64,000 nt of DNA from Saprospiraceae bacterium (lineage in GTDB: Bacteria; Bacteroidota; Bacteroidia; Chitinophagales; Saprospiraceae). Below, piece after piece: positions 10,349 to 19,792 of this stretch; the first letter of the stretch is position 1, and each line of letters opens with the position of its first letter. The notes under the pieces are model-generated. The model was given only the letters and a program-made list of their open reading frames with translations. It was not told where the DNA came from and did not search any database. A program made the translations under genes and the position numbers. Where the stretch lies: NCBI GenBank assembly GCA_029262995.1, contig JAJCYH010000004.1, positions 1-64,000 of the forward strand. The letters run 5' to 3'.

Positions 10349-12457
10349 TTAGCTGATTTTACCCCAATCTTTTTCGTTAGGATTTAAATACTTTAGTCTC
10401 TTGATAAGAATAAGATTTTCAGGGTGTTCTAACTGTGGGTCCTTTTCGAGTATAATCTGGGCTATTTTTCTGCTTGTCGCAAGCATCTCCTGATCAGCTA
10501 CAATATTAAATAACTTAAACTCCTTAACGCCACTTTGCCTCGTACCTTGGATGTCTCCTGGGCCCCTTAGCTTTAAGTCTACTTCTGCAATTTGAAACCC
10601 ATCGTTGGTTTCTACCATTGTCTTTATTCGTGTCCTTGCTTCCTTGCTTAATTTGTATCCTGACATTAATATGCAATAGGATTGTTCAGCTCCTCTTCCA
10701 ACACGTCCTCTTAGTTGATGCAATTGCGATAGACCAAATCGTTCAGTATTTTCTATAACCATCACGGAGGCATTTGGAACGTTAACGCCAACTTCAATAA
10801 CAGTAGTTGCCACCATAATATGCGTTGTCCCTTCAGCAAATCTTTGCATTTCTAAGTCTTTGTCCCTTGGTTTCATTCTTCCATGTACAATGCTTATTTT
10901 ATATTTTGGAGGAGGAAAGTATTGTAAGAGTTTTTCGTATCCCTGCTGAAGATCTGCTAAATCTAGTTTTTCTGATTCTTCAATTAAAGGATAAACTATA
11001 TAAATCTGTCTTCCTTTTTTAATTTCTTGATGTAAAAATTCAACAACTTGAGGTCTATGGTATTCTGTCTTGTGAAGTGTATGTATTGCTTTTCTGCCTG
11101 GAGGTAACTCATCGATAATAGATACTTCTAAATCCCCATAGATTGTCATTGCAAGCGTTCTTGGAATTGGAGTAGCCGTCATAACTAGGATGTGAGGTGG
11201 TTTGCTGTCCAATGATTTGGTCCATAACCGAGATCTCTGCATTACACCAAACCGATGTTGCTCATCAATGATGGCAAGACCAAGATTTTTAAAAACCACA
11301 GGGTCTTCCAAAACAGCATGTGTACCAATCAAAATATCAATACTCCCTTCTTTTAAATGATGTAATACTTTTTTTCGTGATTTACCTTTTACGCTTCCAG
11401 ATAGGAAAGCTGCTTGGACTCCTGTCCCACTTAAAGATTCTGTAATAGAGGTAAAATGTTGTTGAGCTAGTATTTCTGTAGGAGCCATCAGGACCGATTG
11501 GTAGTCGTTGTCTTTTGCGATAAGCATAGAAAGCAAACCAACCATTGTTTTTCCGCTACCAACATCGCCTTGTAAAAGCCGATTCATCTGCATGCCTGAT
11601 CCCATGTCAGATCTAATTTCCTTAATTACCCGTTTTTGAGCATTGGTTAACTCAAAAGACAATTTCTTAGTATAAAATAAATTAAAGTATGTGCCCACTT
11701 TTTCAAAGATATGACCTTTGAATTTAAGACTCATTTGAGATTTGCTGTAAAGCATTTTTAACTGAAAGAAAAATACCTCTTCAAATTTAATTCTGTTATT
11801 CGCTTTTGTCAGACTTTCTTGATCTGGAGGGAAATGAATCCAATTCAATGCCTGCTTTCTAGTACATAGCTTTAGTTTGCTAACGATATAATTAGGTAAA
11901 GTTTCTGCAATTTCATAGGTATTTAATTTGTTGAGAATATTCTCAATGGCCTTTCTTTTAGCTTTACTATCAAAACCTAGTCTATTTAATTTTTCAGTAC
12001 TTGAATAAACAGGCTCAAAATGACTAAGGGTTTTATTTGCTGATTGAACAGCTTCTAGTTCCGGATGAGCGATGGTTAGTTTTCCTTTATATCTACTGGC
12101 TTTACCATAGGCATAATATTCTTTATTGAGATCCAGATATTTGTCTATGTATTTAATACCCTTGAACCAGGTAAGTTCTATAAATCCAGACGAATCTTTA
12201 AGCGTCGCATTTAGAATGCTGGTTCTAGAAGCCTTTACAATTTTTTTGGATATTAGGATTCCTTTAATATGAACAGAAACTTCAGTAGTGATATCCTTGA
12301 TAGGACTGACAACTGTTTTGTCTATATAACGGAAAGGATAGTGATAGATAAGATCCTTAATTGTTTTGATATCAAGGTCTTCTGATAGAGCCTCAGCCTT
12401 GATTGGACCAATGCCTTTGACAAATGCGATTTCAGTATTTAAAAAGTCTTTTAACAT
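10349..12457 (-). CDS. recG: ATP-dependent DNA helicase RecG
   Basis: A branch-migrating helicase that remodels stalled replication forks and recombination intermediates in the cytoplasm. The 702-residue length is normal for RecG. An N-terminal wedge/OB region is followed by helicase domains with Walker A GDVGSGKT (residues 297-304), the RecG-type DEQH box at 398-401 followed by RFGV, motif III TATPIPRT, and motif VI QLRGRVGRG. The C-terminal GPGDIQGTRQSG matches the RecG translocation region. It converges on the adhesin gene, with the adhesin terminator between them, and is divergent from rbfA across 134 bp. Confidence 0.97.
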   Translation of the reverse strand: MLKDFLNTEIAFVKGIGPIKAEALSEDLDIKTIKDLIYHYPFRYIDKTVVSPIKDITTEVSVHIKGILISKKIVKASRTSILNATLKDSSGFIELTWFKGIKYIDKYLDLNKEYYAYGKASRYKGKLTIAHPELEAVQSANKTLSHFEPVYSSTEKLNRLGFDSKAKRKAIENILNKLNTYEIAETLPNYIVSKLKLCTRKQALNWIHFPPDQESLTKANNRIKFEEVFFFQLKMLYSKSQMSLKFKGHIFEKVGTYFNLFYTKKLSFELTNAQKRVIKEIRSDMGSGMQMNRLLQGDVGSGKTMVGLLSMLIAKDNDYQSVLMAPTEILAQQHFTSITESLSGTGVQAAFLSGSVKGKSRKKVLHHLKEGSIDILIGTHAVLEDPVVFKNLGLAIIDEQHRFGVMQRSRLWTKSLDSKPPHILVMTATPIPRTLAMTIYGDLEVSIIDELPPGRKAIHTLHKTEYHRPQVVEFLHQEIKKGRQIYIVYPLIEESEKLDLADLQQGYEKLLQYFPPPKYKISIVHGRMKPRDKDLEMQRFAEGTTHIMVATTVIEVGVNVPNASVMVIENTERFGLSQLHQLRGRVGRGAEQSYCILMSGYKLSKEARTRIKTMVETNDGFQIAEVDLKLRGPGDIQGTRQSGVKEFKLFNIVADQEMLATSRKIAQIILEKDPQLEHPENLILIKRLKYLNPNEKDWGKIS

Positions 12458-12591
12458 AGAATGATTAAACGAATTTAATAGGAACGAACGATTTCTTTAC
12501 ATGAGCGTTTAATAATTGTGTTTTTGGAAGGAATAAACCAAATAATAATATGAACTTTGTGCATTGTAGTCAATGAATCATATAATCTATA

Positions 12592-12972
12592 ATGATGGAA
12601 TCTAAGAGACAGAAACAAACTGCAGAAATTATAAGAAGACATTTTGGTCATGTATTGCAGCAGGAAGGAACATACATTTATGGAGATGCCTTTGTCACTG
12701 TAACAAAAGTTATGGTTTCACCAGATATAAGTATGGCTAAGATCTACCTCAGTATTTATAATGTTAATAATAAACAATTGGTGATCGACAAAGTAAGCCA
12801 ACATGCAAGTCAATTAAAAAAATACCTGGGAATCCGTGTTCGAAAGCATATTCGACGTATTCCAGAATTGTATTTCTATATAGATGATACCCTTGATGAG
12901 ATGTTCAGAGTCAACAAATTATTAGACTCAACGCTTAAAAAGGACGAAGAAGTAAGAAATCAAGATAAGTAA
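12592..12972 (+). CDS. rbfA: Ribosome-binding factor A
   Basis: A small KH-fold protein that binds the 30S subunit during late 16S rRNA maturation. The 126 residues include the N-terminal RQKQTAEIIRRHF helix, a central MAKIYLSIYN strand and the C-terminal signature IRRIPELYFYIDDTLDE followed by LLD, all typical of RbfA. Two adjacent ATG codons (12592 and 12595) could each start it; I keep the first. It is divergent from recG and followed 103 bp later by purA on the same strand. Confidence 0.93.
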   Translation: MMESKRQKQTAEIIRRHFGHVLQQEGTYIYGDAFVTVTKVMVSPDISMAKIYLSIYNVNNKQLVIDKVSQHASQLKKYLGIRVRKHIRRIPELYFYIDDTLDEMFRVNKLLDSTLKKDEEVRNQDK

Positions 12973-13039
12973 AGCCCTAATTTCCATTCATTGTTGCGGG
13001 ATTATGTATTAAAAACTTAACAATATGTTGGGTATTTCC

Positions 13040-13047
13040 TATTTTTG
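13040..13047 (+). promoter_or_regulatory. Possible -7 element upstream of purA
   Basis: The octamer TATTTTTG fits the Bacteroidota -7 consensus TAnnTTTG and lies 28 bp before the purA start. No matching -33 TTTG is present at the usual distance, so this is tentative. Confidence 0.3.
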
Positions 13048-13075
13048 TTTTTTAATAAGCTATAATTCGGATTAA

Positions 13076-14347
13076 ATGCCTGTAGATGTATTATTAGGCC
13101 TTCAGTGGGGTGATGAAGGAAAGGGAAAGATTGTTGATTTTTTAGCCAACAAGTACCATATAATAGCCCGCTTTCAAGGAGGTCCAAATGCAGGACATAC
13201 CATTATTATTAACGATACAAAGCATGTTTTACATACAATACCTTCAGGTGTATTCAGACCTGATGTTATCAATATTATTGGTAATGGTGTTGTTATTGAC
13301 CCAATTGTGTTGACAAGGGAATTGAATGCCTTAAAAGCACTCGGTATAAATATCTCAAACATTTTATTAGCCAAGAAAGCTCATTTAATTCTTCCTACCC
13401 ACAGATACCTAGATGCAGCATCAGAGGCATCTAAAGGAAAAGAAAAAATCGGATCCACATTAAGAGGAATAGGTCCTACATATATGGATAAGACTGGTCG
13501 TAATGGATTGAGAGTTGGAGATATTGAAAGTGATGACTTTCGTCAAAAATATAATGCACTCAAAGCAAAACATTTGGAATTGGGAAAGATATATCCAAAA
13601 ATTGATTTTGATTTTGAAACTGAAGAAACAAAATGGTTTGATTGCCTTAAGGAACTAATGGAATTGCAAACGATAAATTGTAGTTACTACATCAATAATG
13701 CACTCAAGGAGGGAAAGGCCGTATTGGCTGAAGGCGCACAAGGATCTATGTTAGATGTAGATTATGGAACCTATCCTTTTGTTACCTCTTCAAACACTCT
13801 TTCTTCTGGAGTATGTGTTGGTCTTGGTATCGCACCTTCTACAATTGGAAACGTATTTGGCATCAGTAAATCTTATTGTACAAGAGTAGGTAGTGGCCCC
13901 TTTCCTACTGAACTTAATGATGAAGTAGGCGAGGAGTTGAGAAAGATAGGAAAGGAATTTGGAGCGACAACGGGTCGACCAAGAAGAACAGGGTGGATTG
14001 ATTTAGTGCAGTTGAAATATACCATACTTTTAAATGGGGTAAATCACCTTTGCATCACCAAAATGGATTGCCTTAATACTTTTACAAGTATAAAATTAGC
14101 GACACATTACAAAGTTGGAGGTGAATTAACCAAGGAACTGCCTTATGATCTGGATTCTAAAAGCTTTGAAATTGTGTACGAGGAACTTGAGGGATGGAAT
14201 GAAAACATTAACGATATCAAAGATTTTAATGCTCTTCCCATTAAAGCTCAAAACTATATTAAGTTTCTTGAAGACTACCTTGAAGTTCCAGTTACAATGA
14301 TTAGCACTGGACCAGAAAGGGATAGTCTATTGCTCAGAGGTATTTAA
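13076..14347 (+). CDS. purA: Adenylosuccinate synthase
   Basis: Catalyses GTP-dependent condensation of IMP and aspartate to adenylosuccinate, the first committed step to AMP. The 423-residue protein opens with the diagnostic GTP-binding loop QWGDEGKGK, with the catalytic Asp at residue 13. It also has GGPNAGHT, the IMP-site GIGPTYMDK, a VLAEGAQG segment and TGRPRRTGW. The length is standard. The ATG start gives the usual short N-terminus. Its stop codon lies one base from the stop of the convergent gene on the other strand. Confidence 0.98.
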   Translation: MPVDVLLGLQWGDEGKGKIVDFLANKYHIIARFQGGPNAGHTIIINDTKHVLHTIPSGVFRPDVINIIGNGVVIDPIVLTRELNALKALGINISNILLAKKAHLILPTHRYLDAASEASKGKEKIGSTLRGIGPTYMDKTGRNGLRVGDIESDDFRQKYNALKAKHLELGKIYPKIDFDFETEETKWFDCLKELMELQTINCSYYINNALKEGKAVLAEGAQGSMLDVDYGTYPFVTSSNTLSSGVCVGLGIAPSTIGNVFGISKSYCTRVGSGPFPTELNDEVGEELRKIGKEFGATTGRPRRTGWIDLVQLKYTILLNGVNHLCITKMDCLNTFTSIKLATHYKVGGELTKELPYDLDSKSFEIVYEELEGWNENINDIKDFNALPIKAQNYIKFLEDYLEVPVTMISTGPERDSLLLRGI

Positions 14348-14348
14348 T

Positions 14349-15023
14349 TTACTTGCTTGCAGATATATAATATTGAAATTCCAATGTCGTATCATCGGTG
14401 ATTATGTCTTGATATCCAGCTTGGTATAATTCCTCTTCAATAATATCTAAATATATTCTCTCACTGTATGGTGGTGCATCGACATATTCAGGAATTCTCT
14501 TGGTTTTAAAATCGACGATAATGATTTTTCCACCGTCCTTCAATTTTGATTTTAAAGATTTTAGGTATTCCAACCTATTAGGCAGGTAAGCAATAGTATT
14601 GACGATAAGTAAAATATCAACTTCGTTATCCAATAGCTTAGGATCATTGGTTTCGGCAAGCCTAATGTCAATTTTATCTGACTTGTCCTTACCGAGGGCT
14701 GATTTTAAGACGTTTAAAGTATGGATTGCTTCTTCATCAATGTCAATGGCAATTACCTTTTCTATTGCCGTTCGACCAATAATTTTAAAAACAAAATAAC
14801 CAAGAGCACCTGAACCAAGATCTGCAAGCGTTTTACCTTCAAGGTTTCCTAAACTATTAATGATAAATTCAGGCTTTTGCCAGTTGCTTCTTTCATCTGT
14901 GAAATTCTTGCTTGGTTCTTGATGTATGGTATCAAGCCCTGTATCGGGTTCGGTGGATACCTTGCTGTCTGCTGAATTGCATGCGAATAAAGCAAATAAG
15001 AAAATACAGAAATAGAATTTCAC
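14349..15023 (-). CDS. Putative lipoprotein with a class I SAM-methyltransferase-like domain
   Basis: 224 residues. The N-terminus MKFYFCIFLFALFACNS is a short hydrophobic signal ending in a lipobox-like LFAC, so it probably gives a lipid-anchored envelope protein. From about residue 48 the sequence follows the class I methyltransferase fold: WQKPEFII, motif I ADLGSGALGYF, motif II IAIDID, a motif IV-like VDILLIVNTIAYL and a post-motif DGGKIIIVDFK. There is no internal methionine and hence no obvious downstream ATG for a cytoplasmic form. SAM is not expected in the periplasm, so the function is unclear. Similar exported methyltransferase-like proteins may exist in other Bacteroidota; I cannot verify this here. 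The gene is isolated and converges on purA. Confidence 0.75.
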   Translation of the reverse strand: MKFYFCIFLFALFACNSADSKVSTEPDTGLDTIHQEPSKNFTDERSNWQKPEFIINSLGNLEGKTLADLGSGALGYFVFKIIGRTAIEKVIAIDIDEEAIHTLNVLKSALGKDKSDKIDIRLAETNDPKLLDNEVDILLIVNTIAYLPNRLEYLKSLKSKLKDGGKIIIVDFKTKRIPEYVDAPPYSERIYLDIIEEELYQAGYQDIITDDTTLEFQYYISASK

Positions 15024-15086
15024 AATATTAATTTTTGCTAAAATAAGAACTGATCTTTAAACCCTCTAATAAAATCGATAAGCGTT

Positions 15087-16544
15087 TCATTGCAAAGAGA
15101 GCAAAGCATATATTTCCGTAAGGAAATGATCGAATTTTTTTCTGACAAGCGAATTGCTGCAATCAAATCCATTTGCCATTAAGCAAAAAGAAAACCATTG
15201 ATCATCTTTAGATTTCACAAGTCCAGAGTAACTCTGAACAGCCTTCATACTTCCTGTCTTAATTCTAAAAGCATTGGTATCTTTAGAATTTTTCATAACA
15301 TGACTTAATGTTCCTTTCTGTCCGGGCTGTGCCATCAATTTGGCAATTTTTTGTGGTCCAAGATCCGTTGATATTTTGGATAAAAATTCTGCCATAAGTG
15401 CGGCGGAGATAAAATTTTGCCTTGAAAGTCCTGAACCATCAACTGCTTTATAGTCTTTAGTATTAAGCTTATATGCTTTCATTAAGCATTTAATTTCGTC
15501 TAAACCATCTTGAGGATTTGATTTTCTATTTTTATTTTTAGCAATTGTTTTAAGAAGAGCTTCTGAATACAGGTTATTGCTTTCAACATTTGACATATAG
15601 ACAATACGTTCAAGTTTTGGAGATTCAATGGTACACAATAAATGTAGCTTGTCCTTATACTCTGTAGTTAACTTAAATCCAAAAGAACCAATTCCTGAAT
15701 CATTAAGCAATGAATACATCATTTCAGCAAAAAATAATGGAGGGTTGGGAATAGCAGCTTTTATACTAAATTGACCATGACCAATTGGTAATGTACCTTT
15801 GATTGTTTGATTATAATTTTCAGGTCCACCAAATACATAAGCTTGGTCACCTGAATTGGGATCGCTCAAACTGATTTCATTTTTAATTTCAAGACCTGGA
15901 ATTGTAGGAAATATCTTGGTTATTTTTGGTGTAGATCCTATTTTGTCTTTTGTATTGAAATAAATGCTGTAAAGGTTTTCGTGAATATTCATAGACCAAG
16001 CACCGGCTCCATAATAATTTGAAATATCGTTCCACTGCCATGAATCAACAGGTCCTTGATGCGTATAATAATCATTGAGTAAAATTATTTTTCCTTCTAT
16101 GCAATTAATGCCACCTGCTTTAATCTTATCGACTATATAAGAAGATAATTGTGTTAGATTTCTTACACCTTTGAATTTGTCTGACCCAAGAGTGGGATCA
16201 CCTCCTGATATTATTACAATATCACCCCTTAATGTACCGTCATAAGTAATCAAACCTGAATAACATACATTGGTTTGATATACATAATCTGAGCCTAAAA
16301 TTTTAAGTGAGGAGAAGTTTGTAATTAATTTCAATGAAGACGCTGGTACAAGTGGTTTGGTCTCTTCTAGTCCTAACACTTGTTTTCCTAGTGTTACATT
16401 TACAAGGCTAAAAGAAAGGTGCATGTCTTTAAAAAAAGCATCACTGGCAAATTTGTCCAATGATTCTTCTAATTTGTCAATATTCTGTCCATAACATGTT
16501 AGTGCATGAATAAGAATAATTATGCTATATATCAGTTTTCTCAT
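15087..16544 (-). CDS. dacB: D-Ala-D-Ala carboxypeptidase/endopeptidase, PBP4 type (peptidase S13)
   Basis: A periplasmic penicillin-binding protein that trims peptidoglycan stem peptides or cleaves cross-links. A signal peptide of about 19 residues ends at CYGQ. The catalytic motifs are in the right order: SSLK with Ser69 and Lys72, an SNN triad within VESNNLYSE, and KTG in RIKTGSMKAVQSYSG. The long insert between the first two motifs is typical of the S13 family. Its 5' end overlaps the upstream aspartoacylase-like gene by 20 bp, so the two are probably translationally coupled in one operon that starts at rimK. Confidence 0.92.
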   Translation of the reverse strand: MRKLIYSIIILIHALTCYGQNIDKLEESLDKFASDAFFKDMHLSFSLVNVTLGKQVLGLEETKPLVPASSLKLITNFSSLKILGSDYVYQTNVCYSGLITYDGTLRGDIVIISGGDPTLGSDKFKGVRNLTQLSSYIVDKIKAGGINCIEGKIILLNDYYTHQGPVDSWQWNDISNYYGAGAWSMNIHENLYSIYFNTKDKIGSTPKITKIFPTIPGLEIKNEISLSDPNSGDQAYVFGGPENYNQTIKGTLPIGHGQFSIKAAIPNPPLFFAEMMYSLLNDSGIGSFGFKLTTEYKDKLHLLCTIESPKLERIVYMSNVESNNLYSEALLKTIAKNKNRKSNPQDGLDEIKCLMKAYKLNTKDYKAVDGSGLSRQNFISAALMAEFLSKISTDLGPQKIAKLMAQPGQKGTLSHVMKNSKDTNAFRIKTGSMKAVQSYSGLVKSKDDQWFSFCLMANGFDCSNSLVRKKFDHFLTEIYALLSLQ

Positions 16545-17487
16545 ATCCTATGTGAAATAGTGCGTCGCCATAATTTACAACACTTGCATTATTATGACCT
16601 ATAATGTAACCAGAGACCTTACATTTAACAAGTATAGATTTTTTTCCATAAGGATCATAGATATTGCCAAGAACCTCTCCTGAATTGACAAATACTCCAG
16701 AAGATTTTTCCCAGATAAACACTCCTGCATGTTCTGCTCTTATCCAACTCGTTTTATCAATTATTACGGATTTTTCTAAATTATGGTCTGATGGTTCACT
16801 TGGTATCATTGAAAGTTCCGAAAGACAATTCTTAATACCCTTAATACCCACTTTAATGGAATAGCCGTCTAATCGGACAGACTCTCCTCCTTCATAAACC
16901 AATATTGAAATTTGTAGATCCTTACATGCTTTTCGAAGGGATTTCGTAATCATTCCACTTTCAATAATAAAGGGTGCGTTAAATACTTTTGCAAGTTCAA
17001 GCGCTTTAGAATCGAATTTGGTATATCGAAGTTGAGGATAGTTATAACGGGAGTCTCCACCAGTATGAAAATCAAAAATATAATCTACTTGAGGAAGGAT
17101 ATACTGGGTTAATGTCCTTGCAATCCTAGAAGCAAGTGATCCTTTAAAGGAACCAGGAAAACTCCTATTGACATCTTTTCCATCTGGTACTGAACGATTA
17201 AAATTGATAAACCCAAATATGTTAAGCACAGGTATAACGATGAGGCTTCCTCGAAACAATTTTTTAATGTTCATGTGGTATAAGAAATTCCTTATGATTT
17301 CTATTCCATTGATTTCATCACCATGGACACCCGCAAGAAGCAAAATGGTTGGACCTTCCTGTCTAGCTCTGAAAATATGGGCTTGGACGTTTATATCTGT
17401 ATCAGAGGGAAGCTGACCAACAGGAATTTTTACAATACCACTCTCACCCAGTTCAAAACGCTTGTTATCGATGACTAGTTCTTTCAC
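16525..17487 (-). CDS. Succinylglutamate desuccinylase/aspartoacylase-family zinc carboxypeptidase
   Basis: 320 residues of the AstE/AspA (M14-like) fold. Zinc ligands are visible as HGDE (His55, Glu58) in LAGVHGDEINGIEI and His141 in FDFHTGGDSR. An NRSFPG segment between them is typical of substrate binding. The C-terminal third is the beta-rich domain found in this family. It is the middle gene of an operon: rimK ends 15 bp upstream and dacB overlaps its end by 20 bp. Relatives of this family recur beside rimK, suggesting a role in adding or removing amino acids from the RimK target, but the substrate here is unknown. Confidence 0.88.
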   Translation of the reverse strand: MKELVIDNKRFELGESGIVKIPVGQLPSDTDINVQAHIFRARQEGPTILLLAGVHGDEINGIEIIRNFLYHMNIKKLFRGSLIVIPVLNIFGFINFNRSVPDGKDVNRSFPGSFKGSLASRIARTLTQYILPQVDYIFDFHTGGDSRYNYPQLRYTKFDSKALELAKVFNAPFIIESGMITKSLRKACKDLQISILVYEGGESVRLDGYSIKVGIKGIKNCLSELSMIPSEPSDHNLEKSVIIDKTSWIRAEHAGVFIWEKSSGVFVNSGEVLGNIYDPYGKKSILVKCKVSGYIIGHNNASVVNYGDALFHIGYEKTDI

Positions 17488-17502
17488 TTTGTAAAAATAT
17501 AG

Positions 17503-18384
17503 TTATTCCTGAACAACATTGTTCTCAATAAATTCAATAATTTCTCCAGCAATATCATTACGGGTAGTTTTTTCAATTCCTTCAAGCCCTGGAGAAGCAT
17601 TAACTTCTAAAATAAGAGGCCCTCTCTTAGATCGTAACATATCTACACCTGCTACTTTTAAGCCAAGAGCCCCAACTGCCTGTATTGCAAGTTTTGCTTC
17701 TTGATCTGAAATTTTTTCTTCAGTTGAACTGCCACCCTGATGGAGATTTGATCTAAATTCTCCAGCTTTAGCTTGCCTTTTCATTGAACCAATAATCTTA
17801 TTATTTACAACAAAGACTCTAATATCTGTACCATTGGCCTCCTGGATGTATTCTTGAATCAAGGATTTTTGATTGGACCGGGTAAAGGTTTCTAAAATAT
17901 TTTGTGCCTGGGTTCCTTTATTGGCCAGTAAAACACCTACACCATGCGTACTGTTGATTAGTTTTATGACCACTTTATCACCATCAAACTCATTCATGAG
18001 AGAGGAGTAGGATTGGGAGTTGTTTGAAATTATTGTTTTAGGAAGAGGTAATCCTGCCGCAGATAGAATTTGAGAACATACAAGTTTATTTCTAGCTTTT
18101 ACCAATGCTTGTGAACTTAATGTAGAAAATATTTTGAGCTGCTCAAATTGTCTGATAACAGCTGCCCCATAGCCAGTCCAACTCGTTCCTATCCTTGGAA
18201 TAATGGCATCTATATCAGTTTGGATCTGACCCTTATAAGAGACTATCAATTTAATACCATCAATTATAAGATCACAATTAAAGTAGTCAATGACCCTCAC
18301 TGAATGGTGTCTTAACCTCGCTGCCCTCGCTAAGCTTTGTGTACTATAAAGTACAGGACTTCTTGATAATATTACAATGTTCAT
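17503..18384 (-). CDS. rimK: RimK-family alpha-L-glutamate ligase (ribosomal protein S6 modification type)
   Basis: An ATP-grasp ligase that adds glutamate residues to a peptide C-terminus; in E. coli the target is ribosomal protein S6. The 293 residues include an N-terminal RimK-type domain (IPRIGTSWT), ATP-grasp motifs VVIKLINSTHGVGV, LIQEYIQEANGTDIRVFV, and the C-terminal metal and ATP site LILEVNASPGLEGIE. The length is typical. It is the first gene of the minus-strand rimK / aspartoacylase-like / dacB operon and is divergent from the MFS gene. Confidence 0.93.
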   Translation of the reverse strand: MNIVILSRSPVLYSTQSLARAARLRHHSVRVIDYFNCDLIIDGIKLIVSYKGQIQTDIDAIIPRIGTSWTGYGAAVIRQFEQLKIFSTLSSQALVKARNKLVCSQILSAAGLPLPKTIISNNSQSYSSLMNEFDGDKVVIKLINSTHGVGVLLANKGTQAQNILETFTRSNQKSLIQEYIQEANGTDIRVFVVNNKIIGSMKRQAKAGEFRSNLHQGGSSTEEKISDQEAKLAIQAVGALGLKVAGVDMLRSKRGPLILEVNASPGLEGIEKTTRNDIAGEIIEFIENNVVQE

Positions 18385-18504
18385 AAGTTTGTACTTCTCT
18401 TAAATTCTTGATTTCCGATCAATGTATTGATTTCTGCTATATCTATAAGCTTTTAATTCAATAATTTATTTAGTTTAAAGCTATAGGAGATATTTTAACG
18501 ATAC

Positions 18505-19791
18505 ATGATTCATATGATAAAGAATGACAAAAGAACGATAAGGGGCTGGGCAATGTTTGATTGGGCCAATTCAGCCTATGCGCTTGTTGTTTCAACTGCA
18601 GTATTCCCTCCCTTTTATTCGGCTATTGCTCCTGATTTTGTCAATATTTTTGGTTATTCAATGGATAGCAATTCTCTTTATTCCTTTTCGGTATCCTTTG
18701 CTTTTATATTAATGGCTATAATGATTCCATTGCTTTCGGGAATTGCAGATTATAGCGGTAGAAGAATGTTTTTTTTAAAGACCTTTACTTTGATTGGTTC
18801 AGTGTCATGTATGGCACTGTATTTTTTCAATGATGAAACCGATGTATTTCTGGGAATAACAGCCTTCATTTTGGGCACAATTGGTTTTGGGTCAGGAATA
18901 GTGTTCTATAATTCATATTTGCCAGAAATTGCTACTGAGGATAAATATGATGATGTGAGTGCAAAAGGATATGCTTATGGTTATGTTGGTTCTGTCATTT
19001 TACTGGTTATTATTTTATTGATGATTAGCTTCCACGATACCATAGGTTTGGCAACTGAAGCCATAGCAATACGAATTGGATTTGTCTTGGTTGGGTTGTG
19101 GTGGTTGGGTTTTGCATTGATTACCTTTAAAGTTTTACCGCCTGATAAAAGCATTAAATTGGAAAAGTCCATATTTAAGGAAGGCTTTAGAGAATTGAAG
19201 TTGGTGTCTAGAATTTTGATGAAACAAAAATCATCCATTAGATTCCTTGCCTCATACTTCTTCTACATTGCAGGTGTAAATGTTATTATTTACTTGGCTG
19301 CAATCTTTGCAAAAGAGGAGTTGGCTTTTGGAAGCAGTGAGCTGATTGTTCTTATCTTGTTATTGCAGTTTTTGGCAACTTTCGGTGCTTATTTCTTTGC
19401 TTATCTATCTGATAAAAAAGGCAATAAATATTCCTTGATGCTGCAAATAATGATTTGGGTATTTATATGTTTATTTGCATATCTGACGCATAATAAAATG
19501 CACTTCTATATATTGGCAGGCTTTGTAGGTCTTGTATTTGGAGGAATACAGTCACTATCAAGGTCAAGTTACTCCAAATTCATTAAAGATGATAGTGTTC
19601 CGCTAACTTCTTATTACAGTTATTACGATGTTCTAACCAAGTTGGCAATTGTTTGTGGAACATTAGTATTTGGCGTGGTTAACCAGATGACAGGAAGCAT
19701 GAGAAACTCAATATTAGTATTATCTTTTTTCTTTATTATTGGAGCGATATTATTGTCGACTGTAAAGTTTGAAAAGAAAATTAAATCATAG
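18505..19791 (+). CDS. MFS transporter, UMF1 (Atg22-like) family
   Basis: 428 residues, predicted to form about 12 membrane helices. The N-terminus carries the family signature GWAMFDWANSAYALVV, and the segment SSYSKFI after a GGIQSLSRS motif in the second half is also typical of UMF1 proteins. These are inner-membrane transporters of uncertain substrate; the eukaryotic relative exports amino acids from vacuoles. Starts at 18505 and 18514 are both possible. The stop codon is one base from that of the convergent lipoprotein gene. Confidence 0.88.
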   Translation: MIHMIKNDKRTIRGWAMFDWANSAYALVVSTAVFPPFYSAIAPDFVNIFGYSMDSNSLYSFSVSFAFILMAIMIPLLSGIADYSGRRMFFLKTFTLIGSVSCMALYFFNDETDVFLGITAFILGTIGFGSGIVFYNSYLPEIATEDKYDDVSAKGYAYGYVGSVILLVIILLMISFHDTIGLATEAIAIRIGFVLVGLWWLGFALITFKVLPPDKSIKLEKSIFKEGFRELKLVSRILMKQKSSIRFLASYFFYIAGVNVIIYLAAIFAKEELAFGSSELIVLILLLQFLATFGAYFFAYLSDKKGNKYSLMLQIMIWVFICLFAYLTHNKMHFYILAGFVGLVFGGIQSLSRSSYSKFIKDDSVPLTSYYSYYDVLTKLAIVCGTLVFGVVNQMTGSMRNSILVLSFFFIIGAILLSTVKFEKKIKS

Positions 19792-19792
19792 T

